The notes beneath the pieces are model-generated. The model did no database searches. It saw only the letters and a list, made by a program, of their open reading frames with translations, and had not been told where the DNA came from. 64,000 bases of DNA from Agrostemma githago. Its lineage: Eukaryota; Streptophyta; Magnoliopsida; Caryophyllales; Caryophyllaceae. The DNA lies in the NCBI GenBank assembly GCA_958450325.1, contig OY288250.1, forward strand, positions 46,412,683-46,476,682. Reading direction: 5' to 3'. Both the position numbers and the translations under genes were made by a program. The stretch's first letter is position 1. Every line of letters starts with the position of its first letter. Shown one piece after another: positions 1-12,066 of this stretch.

Positions 1-2058
1 CTGAGTAAGGGGTGAGGGTACGTGTTGGGAAGTTCACTAAGAACACCCAACCCCGCCCGCACTTAGCGGCCTTTACTAAGATATCGTTCGTTGTTTGTGT
101 ACGCGCGTTAGTTTGACGGTTGAATGATATGCAAACAAGGCTTTTTCGACTAAGCATGTGAATTATGGTTCAACTACGTCGTTTAAATGCATCTAAGTTA
201 ATGTCAAATTTGTTTTCGCATGCGATGTTCATTTTAGTACAATAAAACAAACAAAAAGAACGATAACAGACTGCAATATACGGGCGGCATACCACCCGGG
301 ATTACAATGCAACCAACGATACAACAATTGCGATAATAAAGTAGCAAACGTACAAAAAGATGTAAATATGATATAAACGTGTCTTTGAGAAGTTGAATCA
401 CGTGATAGACTTAGCACGTGACGACCGAAGTCGTTAAATATTTTATCGGGACTTGAGACATGATTAGAATCTCGTTGTTTTGCTGTAGCAGGAGCCACTC
501 AATCGAGTCATGACGGGACTCGCTCGAGTGGTCCTCAAAAAAAGCTCCTGGTTCGGTTTTTGGGATGTCACTCGATCGAGTAGGCTAGGCACTCGATCAA
601 GTGCCCCCTGTACAGACTGCTGTCCGGTTTAATTTCGAATCTATAAATTGTTTTCGGTTTTTGAAATCTGGTTACGTTGCGTAGAAATACGATGCAATTT
701 ATACTCGACTCTAATATTGATACTCGTAATATTCGACATTCGATTATAGAATCGGTGTCGGATGTTTAGAGTGGATTTTGAAAAGTTATTTGAAAATTCG
801 TTTAGAATGTTGTTAAGATCCAATAATTCCTCCGCGTTGTAATAATTACTCGGCTTCAATGGTCTTATCCTTAACATATTTTGATGATTGACACCTTTAG
901 ATCCGATATTCGACTATAGAATCGATATCGAATCCTTAGGTACGACTCGTTATATTGAAAATAGTACGAAAATAGTAATAATGATATTAGATGCGATAAA
1001 AGTGAAAGACGACATTGACTGACGACCCTTGACGATAGACGACGACGGACGGAACGAGAAGAAGAAGATGAAAAAAACGCGAGAAAAGAAGAGAAGAAGA
1101 GAGAACGGGATTTGGAACACCCTCAACCTACATGCTAATACTGGTCTCGATTTAGGAACTCGTAGTAACGGCGCTTGCGTAGGAGTAACGAGAATCTAGG
1201 AAGAGTTTAGGTGTTGTATTTTGTGTTGTTTTGCTATAGAATTCCTAGGGAAAATCGGACGGTATTTCGGTATAACTTTCCTAAGGTTTGCTAGAGATTC
1301 GGGATGTATGGATGTGTGTGATATGAGTAATTGATTGATAATTCGTTTGTGTCCTTTTGATGTTGCGAGGGTGGGGTATTTATAGGATGGGATACCCCTA
1401 CTCAGGATAGGAAATTCCTAGTGTTTGGATAGAAAAGGAGTTTCTTGCCAAGGAAGAAAGCAACGATTGGGAGGAAGTATGATTCCGTTTGTGGATAGGA
1501 GAAGTTGCTTAAAGAGTAAGAAACTCCGGGTTTTGGCTGAAAAAATAGGCCACTCGATCGAGTGGTTCATGGCACTCGATCGAGTGCCTGGTCTAAACTC
1601 GGATCAGACTGCTTTTGATGAGCCCACTCGATCGAGTGGAGCTGGGCGGGTGATATGGCTCTTCAAAAGATAAAATTTTATCTCTTACGGAATTGTTTAA
1701 TATTTTTTGTAGCTGATTTTTTGTGAGGAGTCTGACTTCGAATTGACTTCTCAAACAATGCGTCAGATATTTTGGCTCGGGAATTGGCTTTGACCGGGGT
1801 TTGACTCGGTCGCTAAAAGACGGTTTTGCCCTTGGCCTTGGTTTTGACCCAAATTAGTCTCATTTGACTAGAAACGACCCACTGGGCCTGAATTTGTGGT
1901 CGGTTTGGTGAGATTTTTACTCCGCTAAAAGATCGCGCCAATAACCATTGATTCCGAGTCCAAATCGAGTGTACTAAGGCATGTTTACCTCCGATCATCA
2001 TCGGGTGTTTTTCGGAAACTGCTATGGACACCTGGCGGTCAAAATGTGGGTGTCTACA
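1..2058 (-). mobile_element. Partial LTR of a Tat/Retand-type Ty3 retrotransposon (cut by the window edge)
   Basis: From its first base this stretch matches the LTRs at 41656-44278 and 54568-57058: the same ctgagtaaggggtgaggg block, the same caccctcaacctacatg block near 1120, and the same terminal gcgg/tgtg-gtgtctaca end at 2058. Read on the minus strand, the LTR begins TGTAGACACC. It is clearly diverged from the other two and lacks their AAT microsatellite, so it is a different subfamily. A TATA-like box (TATAAATA, minus strand) lies at 1377-1384. Three perfect ACTCGATCGAGT palindromes lie at about 1552-1640, and degenerate copies at about 497-605. Whether it is a solo LTR or one end of an element extending off the left edge cannot be decided. 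Short open frames inside it are not genes. Confidence 0.8.
1377..1640 (-). promoter_or_regulatory. Predicted LTR promoter: TATA box plus three upstream palindromes
   Basis: On the minus strand TATAAATA (1377-1384) is preceded about 170-260 bp upstream by three copies of ACTCGATCGAGT. The order matches the U3 region of the related LTR copies. That it acts as a promoter is inferred from position. Confidence 0.45.
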
Positions 2059-2110
2059 ATAATCAATCGCTCCCGAATTCAATGACTTCTAATTTAATTA
2101 CATGTAAAAT

Positions 2111-3358
2111 CGATTATTTAACAACAATAATACCAACTATAAGGCGTCTTCCCAAAATAATATCAATTTTAATAAATCTGAGAATAATACGTATTATTGG
2201 AGTAGTTGAACCAGAGTAGTATGGGTGACCGGATACCTGTAGAACCCTTCAACATTCCTTTTTCACCTTTAATTTTATTTAACGACAATAATATCAACTA
2301 TAGAACGTCTTCCGAAAATAATTCCAATTTTAATAAATCTGAGAATAATACGTATTTTTGGAGTAGTTAAACTAGAGTAGTATAGATGACCAGTTAACGG
2401 TAGAACCGTTCACATTCCCTTTTCGCCTTTAATATATTTCATGTTCACTCATTTCCACTTTCTTAGTGTACGAGGCATTAAACGTCATTAATATCTTCCG
2501 TCTTCCTCTTCCTTCAACCTCACCAAATCTAGCTAACAACACAATCCTACACCAAAATCAACACGTTAATCTAAACGAAACGTATAGAAAAAAGAAGAAG
2601 AAGGATGAAGGGTAATGGAGGGAGAGGATGAAGGAGATAAGTAAGGAGGAGTAGACTGGCAAAGCCCACGCAAAGCCCATTGACAGGGCGTTGACCTCCA
2701 TGTCTTCGTATCGGATTAGCCGACGCAAAACATATGCGTCGGATTAGCCGATGTAAAAAAAAAAAATTGCGTCAAATTATAATGGCGGCCGTCTGCGTCG
2801 GTTAATCCGACGCAATCTCCAGTTTGCGTCGGATATTGTCCATTTGCGTCGGATTTGTCCGACGCAATTCCGGCATGATTTTTGTAGTGAAAACTGAAAT
2901 GACCCGAATAATCAAAACCGAACCCGACCCGACACTCAAACTGAAGACATGATTTTGACCCGCAATCCGAAATGACCCGAGCTAACCCGAATCTGACCCG
3001 ACTATTATCATAGAAAACTAGTCGATATTCATGAAAAAGTTGGAAACAACATACACGAGAATGACCCGAACCCGAAATTATCCGACCCGACCCGAAGTCA
3101 ATCCCGATTATTATATATACCGAAAGTGGCCAGATCCGAAGCTGACCCAAAATAGTTCACCTGTTATCCTGGTCTAGAGGATGAAAGATAAGTAGCAGGT
3201 CAAATATTAATTAGTTGACCTGATGTAGCAGGTTATAAACTCACTTGTACTACTCTTGTTTAACTACTCCAATAATACGTATTATTCTCAGATTTATTAA
3301 AATTGATATTATTTTGGAAAGATGCCCTGTAATTGATATTATTGTCGTTAAATAACCC
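2111..3358. mobile_element. MULE-A: foldback Mutator-like non-autonomous element
   Basis: The ends are long inverted repeats: the left begins (cga)TTATTTAACAACAATAATACC and the right ends GTCGTTAAATAACCC. They match MULE-B (6248-6732) and MULE-C (12067-13056). The left terminal unit is present twice in tandem (about 2114-2275 and 2276-2445), as in MULE-C. The interior is non-coding and rich in GACCCGA-type repeats. No target duplication could be matched here, and the left TIR tip is degenerate (CGATTATTTAA where GGGTTATTTAA is expected). Assignment to Mutator rests on the 9-bp duplications of its relatives. Confidence 0.65.
2660..2889. mobile_element. CACTA-like fragment with subterminal palindromic repeats, inside MULE-A
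   Basis: This piece is absent at the equivalent position of MULE-C, so it is an insertion in MULE-A. Its right end is ATTTTTGTAGTG, the inverted form of the CACTACAAAAA terminus of CACTA transposons. The interior has repeated TGCGTCGGATT units in both orientations, forming palindromes such as TGCGTCGGATTAGCCGACGCA without its last base, which look like subterminal transposase-binding repeats. The left CACTA terminus is missing, so it is probably truncated. Confidence 0.4.
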
Positions 3359-3424
3359 TTTTTTAAATTGTATTGTAATTGTTTGATTATTGTTTAGGTT
3401 AATTGTTTAGGTTTTTTTAATAAG

Positions 3425-4060
3425 TTGGTGGTTGGTATGGTGGTCGTAGGGACGGGTTCGCTGGAAGGGGTGGCTGGTCGTGGTAGTTCACCGGAAGCAG
3501 GTGGGGCATGGTGGTGGTTTGTTGTGGGTTCGGGTCAGTCCGGTAGTTGGTGGTGGGTGATGGTGATGATAAAACAGCAAATAACGGCAAAAAAGGAAAA
3601 AAAGTACAAAAAAGGAAAAAGGTACAGCAACAAGTCAACAACGTCCACCAATAACGGCAACAACCTCCACCACCCTCAACCACCCGACCCCACCGCCGAC
3701 CACCATCACCGACCCAACCCTAACCGTCAACTACCCTCACCCACCGCAGACAACCTTCATCGATCCGACCCTCACCGTCAACCACCCTCACCAACCCGGA
3801 CCACCACATCCCCGCCTAATACCACCCAACCCATGACCCACCAACCCCGCCCCATGCGCCATGACCCACCCACCCCGCCCCCCCACCACCCTCACCTACC
3901 CGGCCCGACCCTATCCGACCACCGCCCACCGCCCAGCCCACCTGTCTTCCACACCACAACCCGTCCCCGGCTCCGATCCGACCCCACCCACTCAGCCCCC
4001 GCCGACCCGATCCCAACCACCGACTCCAGCCACGACCCCGGACGGTCCCGATATCTGTGG
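3425..4060. repeat. Low-complexity block: G-rich then C-rich (CCACC/CCCTCACC) simple sequence
   Basis: About 3425-3560 is rich in GGTGGT/GGGT on the plus strand. About 3660-4020 is rich in CCACC and CCCTCACC with period-like recurrence (aaccgtcaacNaccctcacc twice). The long open frames on both strands here come from composition (Pro/Thr/His/Arg or Gly/Trp/Val). No protein family is recognisable. Confidence 0.6.
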
Positions 4061-4207
4061 TGGTTCATGGTGTTTGAAAATAATTAATTTTTTGATGGGA
4101 TGAAATGAGAGGGCTAAAGTGGTAAAATGTCGTTATGATTTTGTAAAGACTCGTTAGGAAAAAGTAATTTCGTTTATTTTTTTACAATATTAACAATGAG
4201 TAATAAA

Positions 4208-4274
4208 GTGATCTAGTGGTTAAACTATTGGATTATAGTGTGAAGGTTGTGGGTTTGATTCCCATTGGTGCCAC
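4208..4274 (+). repeat. tRNA-like sequence, possible head of a SINE
   Basis: The stretch has an A-box-like TGATCTAGTGG and a B-box GGTTTGATTCC at tRNA-like spacing and ends GGTGCCAC, which can pair partly with the starting GTG. The acceptor stem is poorly paired, so a functional tRNA is unlikely. A pol III-derived SINE head or decayed tRNA is the best reading. No 3' A-tail or target duplication was found. Confidence 0.3.
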
Positions 4275-4399
4275 TTTTGAAGTAATTTTGTAGTGAGATT
4301 ACTCTATATTAAGTAAGTTGAATGAGAAAGCTAGAATTCTAAATAATGGATTGTCATTGTGCGAGTATGTAAGTGCTAGTGGTACCATAAATTAAAGAG

Positions 4400-6012
4400 T
4401 TAGAGATTAGAGAATGGGGTTTTAACACCCTCAACCTACATGTCAAATGTCTCGGAAAATAGGCTCGTAAAGTATCGTCGTAGACACGGGAGTGATCCAA
4501 GGTAATGGAGATTGAGTTATGGTGTGTAAGTGACGCGAGTTCAGTTTTCAGTGTTGTTTTGATCGGTCCATATCTCGAGTTATACATGGAATTTTGTAGT
4601 CATTCAAAATGGAGGAGATAGATTTCGAGGTTATCTTTCCAATGACTACTCGTGAAGGTTTATTGAACAAGTATTGACGAAGTTATGCCCCAAACAAGTC
4701 AGCTGTGCATTGAAAAACGCTGTTGTTAAATTCTTTGACATAATTGTTTCTTTCGCCACGACTTTCTTTAAAGCTTTCAATAAATCCCAAGACTTATTCA
4801 ACCATACCAAGATGGAAGCATCAAGATCATCTCGTCCAACGAGATACATTGTACAACCGTGTACAATGTATGTGGCAGATTAAATGAAGTGCTTAGTTTT
4901 TTGTAGTGTGATTAAGTCTTAGTTCCTTGCACTTGTTTTCTTATTCTTTGTTCCTTCATTAAATAGCTTGACCAAGTAAGGCTTATTGTATTGATCTTTT
5001 GCCTTGGTTCTAACGTGTGGGATGGTTATTTATAGCCTCCTACATTGTTTGTAACAATTCAGATTTGAGAGAAAGAAAATTGTAAGCTTTTGCTTGTTTA
5101 ATTTTAATTGTCGAGTTACAATTAAGAGTCTTAGAGTTCGAGTTCTAATTCCCGCTTATTCAATAACCATCCCACTCGTTCTAATGAGTTCTAATTCCCG
5201 CTTATTCCATCGAGTGTTTGAATAGCGACCCGCTTAGCTGAGATATAGGTCCATCTCACTTCGCATACTATCCCTTTTGTTTTACTTTTATCTATTTTTG
5301 TTTGTTTCTTGTCGTGACCAGCAACTATGTTTCGTGTCCTTGTGATACGAGATCAAGGTCCGTGCTAAATCACATCAGTAAGGTGTGTGATTGAGGAGAA
5401 TAGCTCTCAATTTTTGTATGAGGATGTAGTACCAAAGAGTGTGGGAGAAAATGTATAAAATTCTTAACCCTTGAAATGGTGTAAATGAGGGGGTATTTAT
5501 AGATTTTACCCCCGTCTAGGGTCACTCGATCGAGTGACCCTTAGTGGACTCGATCGAGTGCCCCCACTGAAAGGCATTCTAGTGGTTTTTTGGTGGGTCA
5601 CTCGATCGAGTGCCCTCGGCCGGATTGAGTGAAATCTGGGTTTGTTTTAGGTAAGATTTGATTTGATTGGTTTTGTTTTGACTTGATTTGGATTGCGTAT
5701 AGGGACGCGTTTTGTGACTAGTTTCATTCTCGGGTTTTCGAATTTGAACGGTTTTGGCTCAGTCACAAAAAGGCGGTTTCGCCCCCGGTCACGATTTTTG
5801 CTCCAAATAGATTTATTTTATTGGGAACGACCCGCTGAGTCTGAATTTGAGGTCGGTTCTAAGAGATTCATACTCAACTAAGTGCCCACGACGGATACTA
5901 TTGGTTCCGAGGCCGTATTCGAGCATATTGATGCATGTTAGCGTCCGATCATCATCGGGTGTTTTGTTGGAAATTGCTATAGACATGAGCAGGCAAAATG
6001 CGGGTGTCTACA
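4400..6012 (-). mobile_element. Broken Tat-type LTR fragment with an insertion
   Basis: Two blocks match the Tat LTRs in order: about 4425-4560 (caccctcaacctacatg, then the ggctcgtaaa/gacacgggag segment) and about 5380-6012, ending tgcgggtgtctaca. A TATA-like box (minus TATAAATA) lies at about 5496-5503, with three ACTCGATCGAGT palindromes immediately upstream at about 5524-5613. The U5-side part is missing. Sequence at about 4570-5375 does not belong to the LTR and appears inserted. Confidence 0.6.
4907..5374 (+). mobile_element. Candidate solo LTR inserted in the Tat-type LTR fragment
   Basis: The stretch begins TGTGATTAAG and ends CTAAATCACA, short imperfect inverted ends typical of LTRs. 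It contains TATTTATAGCC with downstream leader-like sequence (about 5029-5100). It interrupts the related Tat LTR sequence. No 5-bp target duplication was found and no second copy is present, so the call is tentative. The 300 bases to its left (4570-4906) are unassigned. Confidence 0.3.
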
Positions 6013-6247
6013 GTAGGCTTCCTAGATTACCCCGAAGCGGACAAGTATCACATTGATTCGGAGTTGGACGAGTAAAGGTAACGTCGATGTTACTCGGTAT
6101 TGCATGATTCGAATTTGTTTATTTGTGTGTGTATAATTATAATTTTGTTTAGACAATATATTATGTCTCGTGAATTCTGATTTCATTTTTAAAAGTCGTA
6201 AAATTTCCATGTTTCGATATTTTTATCGTTTTTCGAGATTAACGATT
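6013..6247. other. Unassigned AT-rich sequence left of MULE-B
   Basis: No open frame, RNA or repeat terminus is recognisable. The sequence resumes in similar style after MULE-B, so 6013-6247 and 6742-7970 were one block before MULE-B inserted. Confidence 0.5.
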
Positions 6248-6732
6248 GGGTTATTTAATGACAATAATACCAACTGTAGGGCGTCTTTCCACAATAATAC
6301 TAATTTCAATAAATCTGAGAATAATACGTATTATTGGAGTAGTAAAACAAGAGTAGTATAAGTAAGTTTATAACCTGCTACATCGGGTCACCTAATTAAT
6401 ATTTAACCTGTTACTTATTCTCCATCCTCCTCCTTAGACCTGGATAACGGGTGAACCGTGTCGGGTCAGTTTCGGGTAGGGCCAATTTTGGATTATAATA
6501 ATCGGGTTGACTTCGGATCGGGTCAGATAATTTCGGGTTCGGGTCAGATATTTAATTTCGTTAACTAAAATTAAAGGTGAAAAAGAAAGGTGAAAGGGTT
6601 CTACAGGTAACCGGTTACCTATACTACTCTGGTTTAACTACTCCAATAATACGTATTATTCTCAGATTCGTTAAAATTGATATTATTTTGGGAACACGTC
6701 ATATAGTTGGTATTATTGTTATTAAATAACCC
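6248..6732. mobile_element. MULE-B: short Mutator-like element with perfect 9-bp target duplication
   Basis: It starts GGGTTATTTAATGACAATAA and ends with the inverted form TTATTGTTATTAAATAACCC. It is flanked by the identical 9-mer TTAACGATT at 6239-6247 and 6733-6741. Nine-base duplications plus TIRs over 100 bp long are diagnostic of the Mutator superfamily. The 485-bp interior is non-coding and is a deleted version of MULE-A/C. There is no transposase, so it would depend on an autonomous relative. Confidence 0.85.
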
Positions 6733-6741
6733 TTAACGATT

Positions 6742-7970
6742 TAATTTTTGTTATTTTTATTCTTAAAATCGTAATATTCGGCCTAAACACATAAAATACA
6801 CATATATTCTGTAAAAAGAATATTCTGGACGATTTTTTATTATTATTTTTGATAATTTCGTATTTTTCTGATATTTTAAGTATCGTTTATTGAATTATTA
6901 CCGATTTCGCACAAAAATGATTAAAAGGCGATTTTTAGTTCCTACACGTAAACGTTTTATTTTAATCTAAAATTTGATATGGAAAACTTTATGATGAAAC
7001 GTAATTTCTTAGAATTTTTACATAATTTTTTGGAATTTTTAAGTGGGTGAAATAATTAATCACTTTAAATCATCGTTTATCGTTACAACCGTGTTTGCTA
7101 TTTTGATTTCTGATTTTTGGTTACTTTTTTAAATCTGAAAAAAAAAATTGTTCCTGATATTTCCTTGATAAAAATGTATTTTCATGATTTTAGTGTCTTA
7201 ATAAAATATTAGGAACGACAAATTTTATTAAGGGAATCGTTAATTGCGAAAACGGGTTTTAAAAGACGGTTTTGTTGAATTATATGAAATCTGGAAATGA
7301 TGTTCTGGAAAATATTAAGTTTCTGGAAAATCCCAGTTTTTAAGTACGATAATAATTTTTGGTTATTTATACCTAAATCGTTTTGTAGTTACTGTTTTAT
7401 TAATCGTTATCGTCGAGATTAGATGATTAACATAAAAACCCTTTTAGAACCGAGTTTTCAGATTCTGGAAAAAAAAATTGGAAAGAATGTTAAAATATTT
7501 ATTTTAACTAATTTACATAGAATCACATGGCCGGAATGGTAAACTCGGAAAAAGATACTAACCCATAACTCCATATGCGGAGATTGGACGGAATGTAAAC
7601 CGGTCCGGCATGGTTTAGATTTTAGACCGGGGTCACGGGGGTCAAACCATTATTACATCATGGAAGGAAGGGGTTTACTCGAACCAGACCGAACAACAAA
7701 CTATTTTAGGGATCCAGAGACCTGACCAGATGACAACCTGCCCTATCTGATCAATCATGTATAATTGATTTACTGAGCCGATCACGGTTTTTTACCGTTC
7801 CTCTCATTTAAATTCAGTTTAGTCCTATAGAGTTTGGCCTAAATGATTTGTCTTTATTTATGCACCTGAATTTTTACTTGACTCGTCACAAATTCAGCTT
7901 TCGTAGTTTAAGCTTTCAGTCCCTATAGATTCAGCTACAACTATTATTGTTGTTAAAATTATTTTATTTT
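6742..7970. other. Unassigned AT-rich intergenic sequence
   Basis: No gene or clear transposon terminus was found. A GC-richer patch at about 7530-7690 (ccggtccggcatgg, ttagaccggggtcacggggg) stands out from the AT-rich surroundings but is not recognised. Confidence 0.4.
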
Positions 7971-8411
7971 GATAAGTTCTTAGCCAATTGAGCATCTATT
8001 ATTCAGATCTGACAATACGTTATCAGCACGAGTCTCTAAATAATTTTTTTTTATAGTTAGTAGGTTTTTATAAGTCATGCCAACGATCAATTATTTTATA
8101 TGTGAGGCATCCTTGATTCATTGATATAAGCAATTCACATGATTCATTATTATATGTATCTCCGTAATTCATACGGAGTATGGTTTATGCTCTATGCCAT
8201 GAATTTGAAATTCATACACAATAATCATGAAATTCATACTAAATATGTTTGGTAATTCAATTCCATGTGCAGTATATGCATGTCACTGCATATTTGTTTT
8301 TTTTTCTTTTTCTATTAAACACTAGACTATGGTTTATAATTTACGCTTCAAACTGATAAGTTCGGATCTGATAAGTTCTTAGCCAATTGAGCATCTATTA
8401 TTCAGATCTAA
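7971..8411 (+). repeat. Direct repeat pair (about 42 bp, 399 bp apart)
   Basis: A near-identical segment running from gataagttcttagcc to attcagatct occurs at 7971-8010 and 8370-8409. After the first copy comes TATCAGCACGAG, a phrase I associate with the region just inside the 5' LTR of some plant copia elements. This could mark the left end of the decayed plus-strand copia, but the matching LTR is not recognisable. Confidence 0.4.
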
Positions 8412-9259
8412 TAATATGGATCTTAATATAAGATCGCATTTTATTTATCAAATAAGTCAATTTTGTACTATTTAATTTTTTCCATTTGATCAGACTAATG
8501 TAATGTATAATCTTGATGAAAACTTAATTTTCATGTACGGAGAGAATATTAAGTCAGTTTGTCACCGTCTGTAGTCATACTCAATTTTTTTTTATTTCCT
8601 TTAAATTACTCCCTTTATACTAACTGAAGGAGCATTGAAACTTGAAAGTCACGTAATTAATTATATTGATTTTTGTCAAACTTTTATTTATTGACGAATA
8701 CTTTCGTCAAGATTAATTTATACTAATGATTTTGATGATATTATCAAGAGAAAAAAAAATATGGCAAGAGGCCCAAGTTACGAATTTTCTTCTTTTAATA
8801 GAAGATGTCGATTGATAAATCGGTCTTATAGACCGTATATACGAATGCATCTAAAATAATCCAATATACAAGGAGTTCATATGAGAATACGATATTTTCT
8901 ATCCTCAACCTTTTTATAAAAGGTGTTTAATTATTTATTTCAGTCTCGTAGATTGTATATATCTATTGATCAATTTCAATGTTAATATCCATATGATGAA
9001 TGCTCATATAATTTTGGACCCGAAGTTCCAAAGATATTTTAATTTATAACTATGAGCGCTGAAAATAATGTTATCCTGTATAGGAACAAATATTTTGGAC
9101 AGACCTTTCATAAAAGATTGTATACCTGAAGTATACACGATTATTTTTAGTGATAAATATGCTGATACAGCTGTCCCAGAAAATATGTTATCATGATATT
9201 GCGGAAATAAAGTAGCCTCAAAGGCATTGTATCATGAAAAATATATTCCGTGTGAGTAC

Positions 9260-9425
9260 GTACATGAAATTGTACCGAGATAAGTATCACTTTAAAGTTG
9301 AAGTTGATAAAATTTGTGAGTAAAGTACATGAAATTGTACCATTCTCATATCAATTTCAAATTGAAATTAAAATTATTTGGGAGAGAACGTACATGAAAT
9401 TGTACCATGTTTAATATCACTTATT
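9260..9425 (+). repeat. Tandem repeat, 65-bp period, three units
   Basis: The 17-mer GTACATGAAATTGTACC starts at 9260, 9325 and 9390, exactly 65 bp apart. The sequence between copies is much more diverged. The 17-mer is itself a near-palindrome (GTACA...TGTAC). Confidence 0.7.
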
Positions 9426-12066
9426 ATTGTCAAGATATCGTGAAGAGAGGTCATGAGAAATCCTATGGATTAATTCCATGTTCACCCGAAGTTGAACAGA
9501 ATAATATAATTAATATTGAAAGACGAAGAATTTATTTCAATTGGTTGAGTCCATTCCATGAGATGAATGTGACATCTGATAAGACCGTGCTCGAAGAGCA
9601 GGTCGAGATCATGACACAGTGTTAAGCCTGATACTGCGGCCTTAATTGAGCCTTATGATGTGACTTAATTGAGTCAAATTTGTTAATTGATGATAGTAAA
9701 TATCTCATGAAGATTCATGTGACCCTCATATACGCGAAGTTTCGATATGAGAGGAAGAAAAATTATATACGAGTTGGAACTTTGACACGCACACCATGAC
9801 CTGAAATTCATAATGTTTACATATACCGAACCTATGACGAGAAATTCATAGTGTTGACCAATTTTGAAACCGTGACATGTAGTTCACGGTGTTTTACAAA
9901 TTTTCACTTTGCGTGTAGTGAATATTATTTGGAGTATCAAAATTAAGAATAAACTTGATGTTTATTCATGAATGTTTGCAAAGTATGAGATACTCTTAAC
10001 AGTTGATATTTGTATCAAAATAATATAAACCATTTCCTGAAGCGAATGGTATTATCATATTTTCATGATGTAATACTCGTATATTTTATTTTCATACAAA
10101 TTATGTAGTTGTAAAGACACATTATTTTGAAAATGGCTTAAAGAAATTATGCGTGATGTCTCGTATCCGCGTGTCATGGTAGAGCAAATTAATGCGATAT
10201 TAAAATCGTGAGTCTCGTATAGTTGATTAATAGTCATTTTTCCTGGTAACGGATATGACATGAATAAAAGATTCAATTAACGATCATTATTTCGTGACAT
10301 GAATATGGCATCGAATAAAATATTAATTAAGTGATCAAAATTATGTCACCGACACTGAATAAGTACAAGGAGGTGAATATTTTATTTAAAAATTCAAATA
10401 ATTTACCGGAAATGGTATAGTAAAGATCACAATATCTTGTGAAGGTAATGTGATAATGCGACCATGTATTTATATGGTAAAATAAATGATCAGCTGATTA
10501 ATTATCAATTTACATTTATTATTATAATATGGAATTGAATTACTCTAAGAGTAATATATATTTAGTCATATTCCGGAAAGGAATATTGACGGGTCTTGCC
10601 TATTGTATTAGACACCATTTGTGTCATGTCACTATCATTTGCTATGGTCATATGACTAAATAAAATTAGTGTGCACATATGATTGAATGTAGCTAAACAG
10701 AAGTTTAACAGGATGAGAATCGGTCAACTAGTAAAATTGCCACGAAAATATTAAAAATGTGACAAATTGAGGCCATCCGGGTTCTTCTTACACCCGTTTC
10801 GATAAACCCGACATTTATCTTGAAAGAATTTAATAGCGTGGTGATCAAACTCTTTAGTGTACCGTTAAAATTATATTTAAGGCAAGACAATACACTGAGA
10901 TTGAGTATGTGAAATATTGGAGATCTAAATACTACTCGTAGTTGGATAATGAAGATAATGTCCATATCCGATTGACCTTTAAGGTTTTAATTATGTGACC
11001 TATTGTCACAGAGAATTTTATAAGTAGTTCATGTAATCAAAGTTTACAATGTAAATATTATGTTTACTCAAAAAAAAATGTAAATATTATGTGAACATGA
11101 TGATCTCCCAAATGGGCAATTTTAATTCAACACGTGGAAAACCAACTACGTTAAGTTGATCTCCCAAATATAAGAGAATCATTTGATAAAGTCTATGAAA
11201 TATTAGATAATTTTTAAGGTGGATATTGCCCTTTAAATCTATCAAGTAATGATAGTTTCTACCACCTTAGGGGGAGATTGATAAGAATAAGCTGGTAAAA
11301 ATGAACAAGTAATGTTGATTCATCAGAATTTAAGAGACTTGTTTTGAATATGAAATACATCAATTAGAGGTTTATAAAATATAAATAATGATTCGATCAT
11401 TGTGTTATGATGATGTATATGATGATATATCAGCTTGATTACTTATCTTATTAAATATGTTATACATTGAAATTTATGATTTCACTATAGACAGATTCAC
11501 CCTCCTTGTGGTGTAGCGAGCTATAGATCAGTCATGGATAGTAGATGTACTGAACATTGAGATTCTTGCCAAATTTTCAATAATCACACACGATATAGTG
11601 TGAGGGTCATAATCGGTTCATTTGTTATAAGAAAATGGCAAGCATGTGCAGTTGGTACTCGTAAAGAGGAATGAAATTGAATGTCCCAAAGTGGCATAGA
11701 TATCTGATGATAATAGATGACCTACATAAAAAGATTGATAACACATATATTCAGATTCAGATATCAATAATCAGTACTGATGATAAGAGATTATATCGAT
11801 ATATTAATTCGTGGAACCGAATAATAGTTGCGCGCATTTGACCCTAATAGGGATCTTATATAAAAATCCATTTTGATTGTTGGCGTACAATCTATGGTTA
11901 AGATTGAGCTCATGGACTTAGAGTCCACGTATTAACAAAAAGTTAATCCAATTATGAATATTGGTGGATATACTGTACAGTTTGCATTTGAGTCTCATGT
12001 GCATGTAATATAGTTATTTATCATTGCATATTAGTTAAGATTACATCATTACATTAATTTAGAATA

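Noticed and set aside
3425..4103. 220-codon proline/threonine-rich open frame on the plus strand
   Set aside because: It lies in C-rich simple sequence with open frames on several frames and both strands. There is no domain, start context or homology signal.
4208..4274. A functional tRNA gene
   Set aside because: Box A and B-like motifs are present, but the acceptor stem does not pair well. It is kept only as a SINE/tRNA-like repeat.
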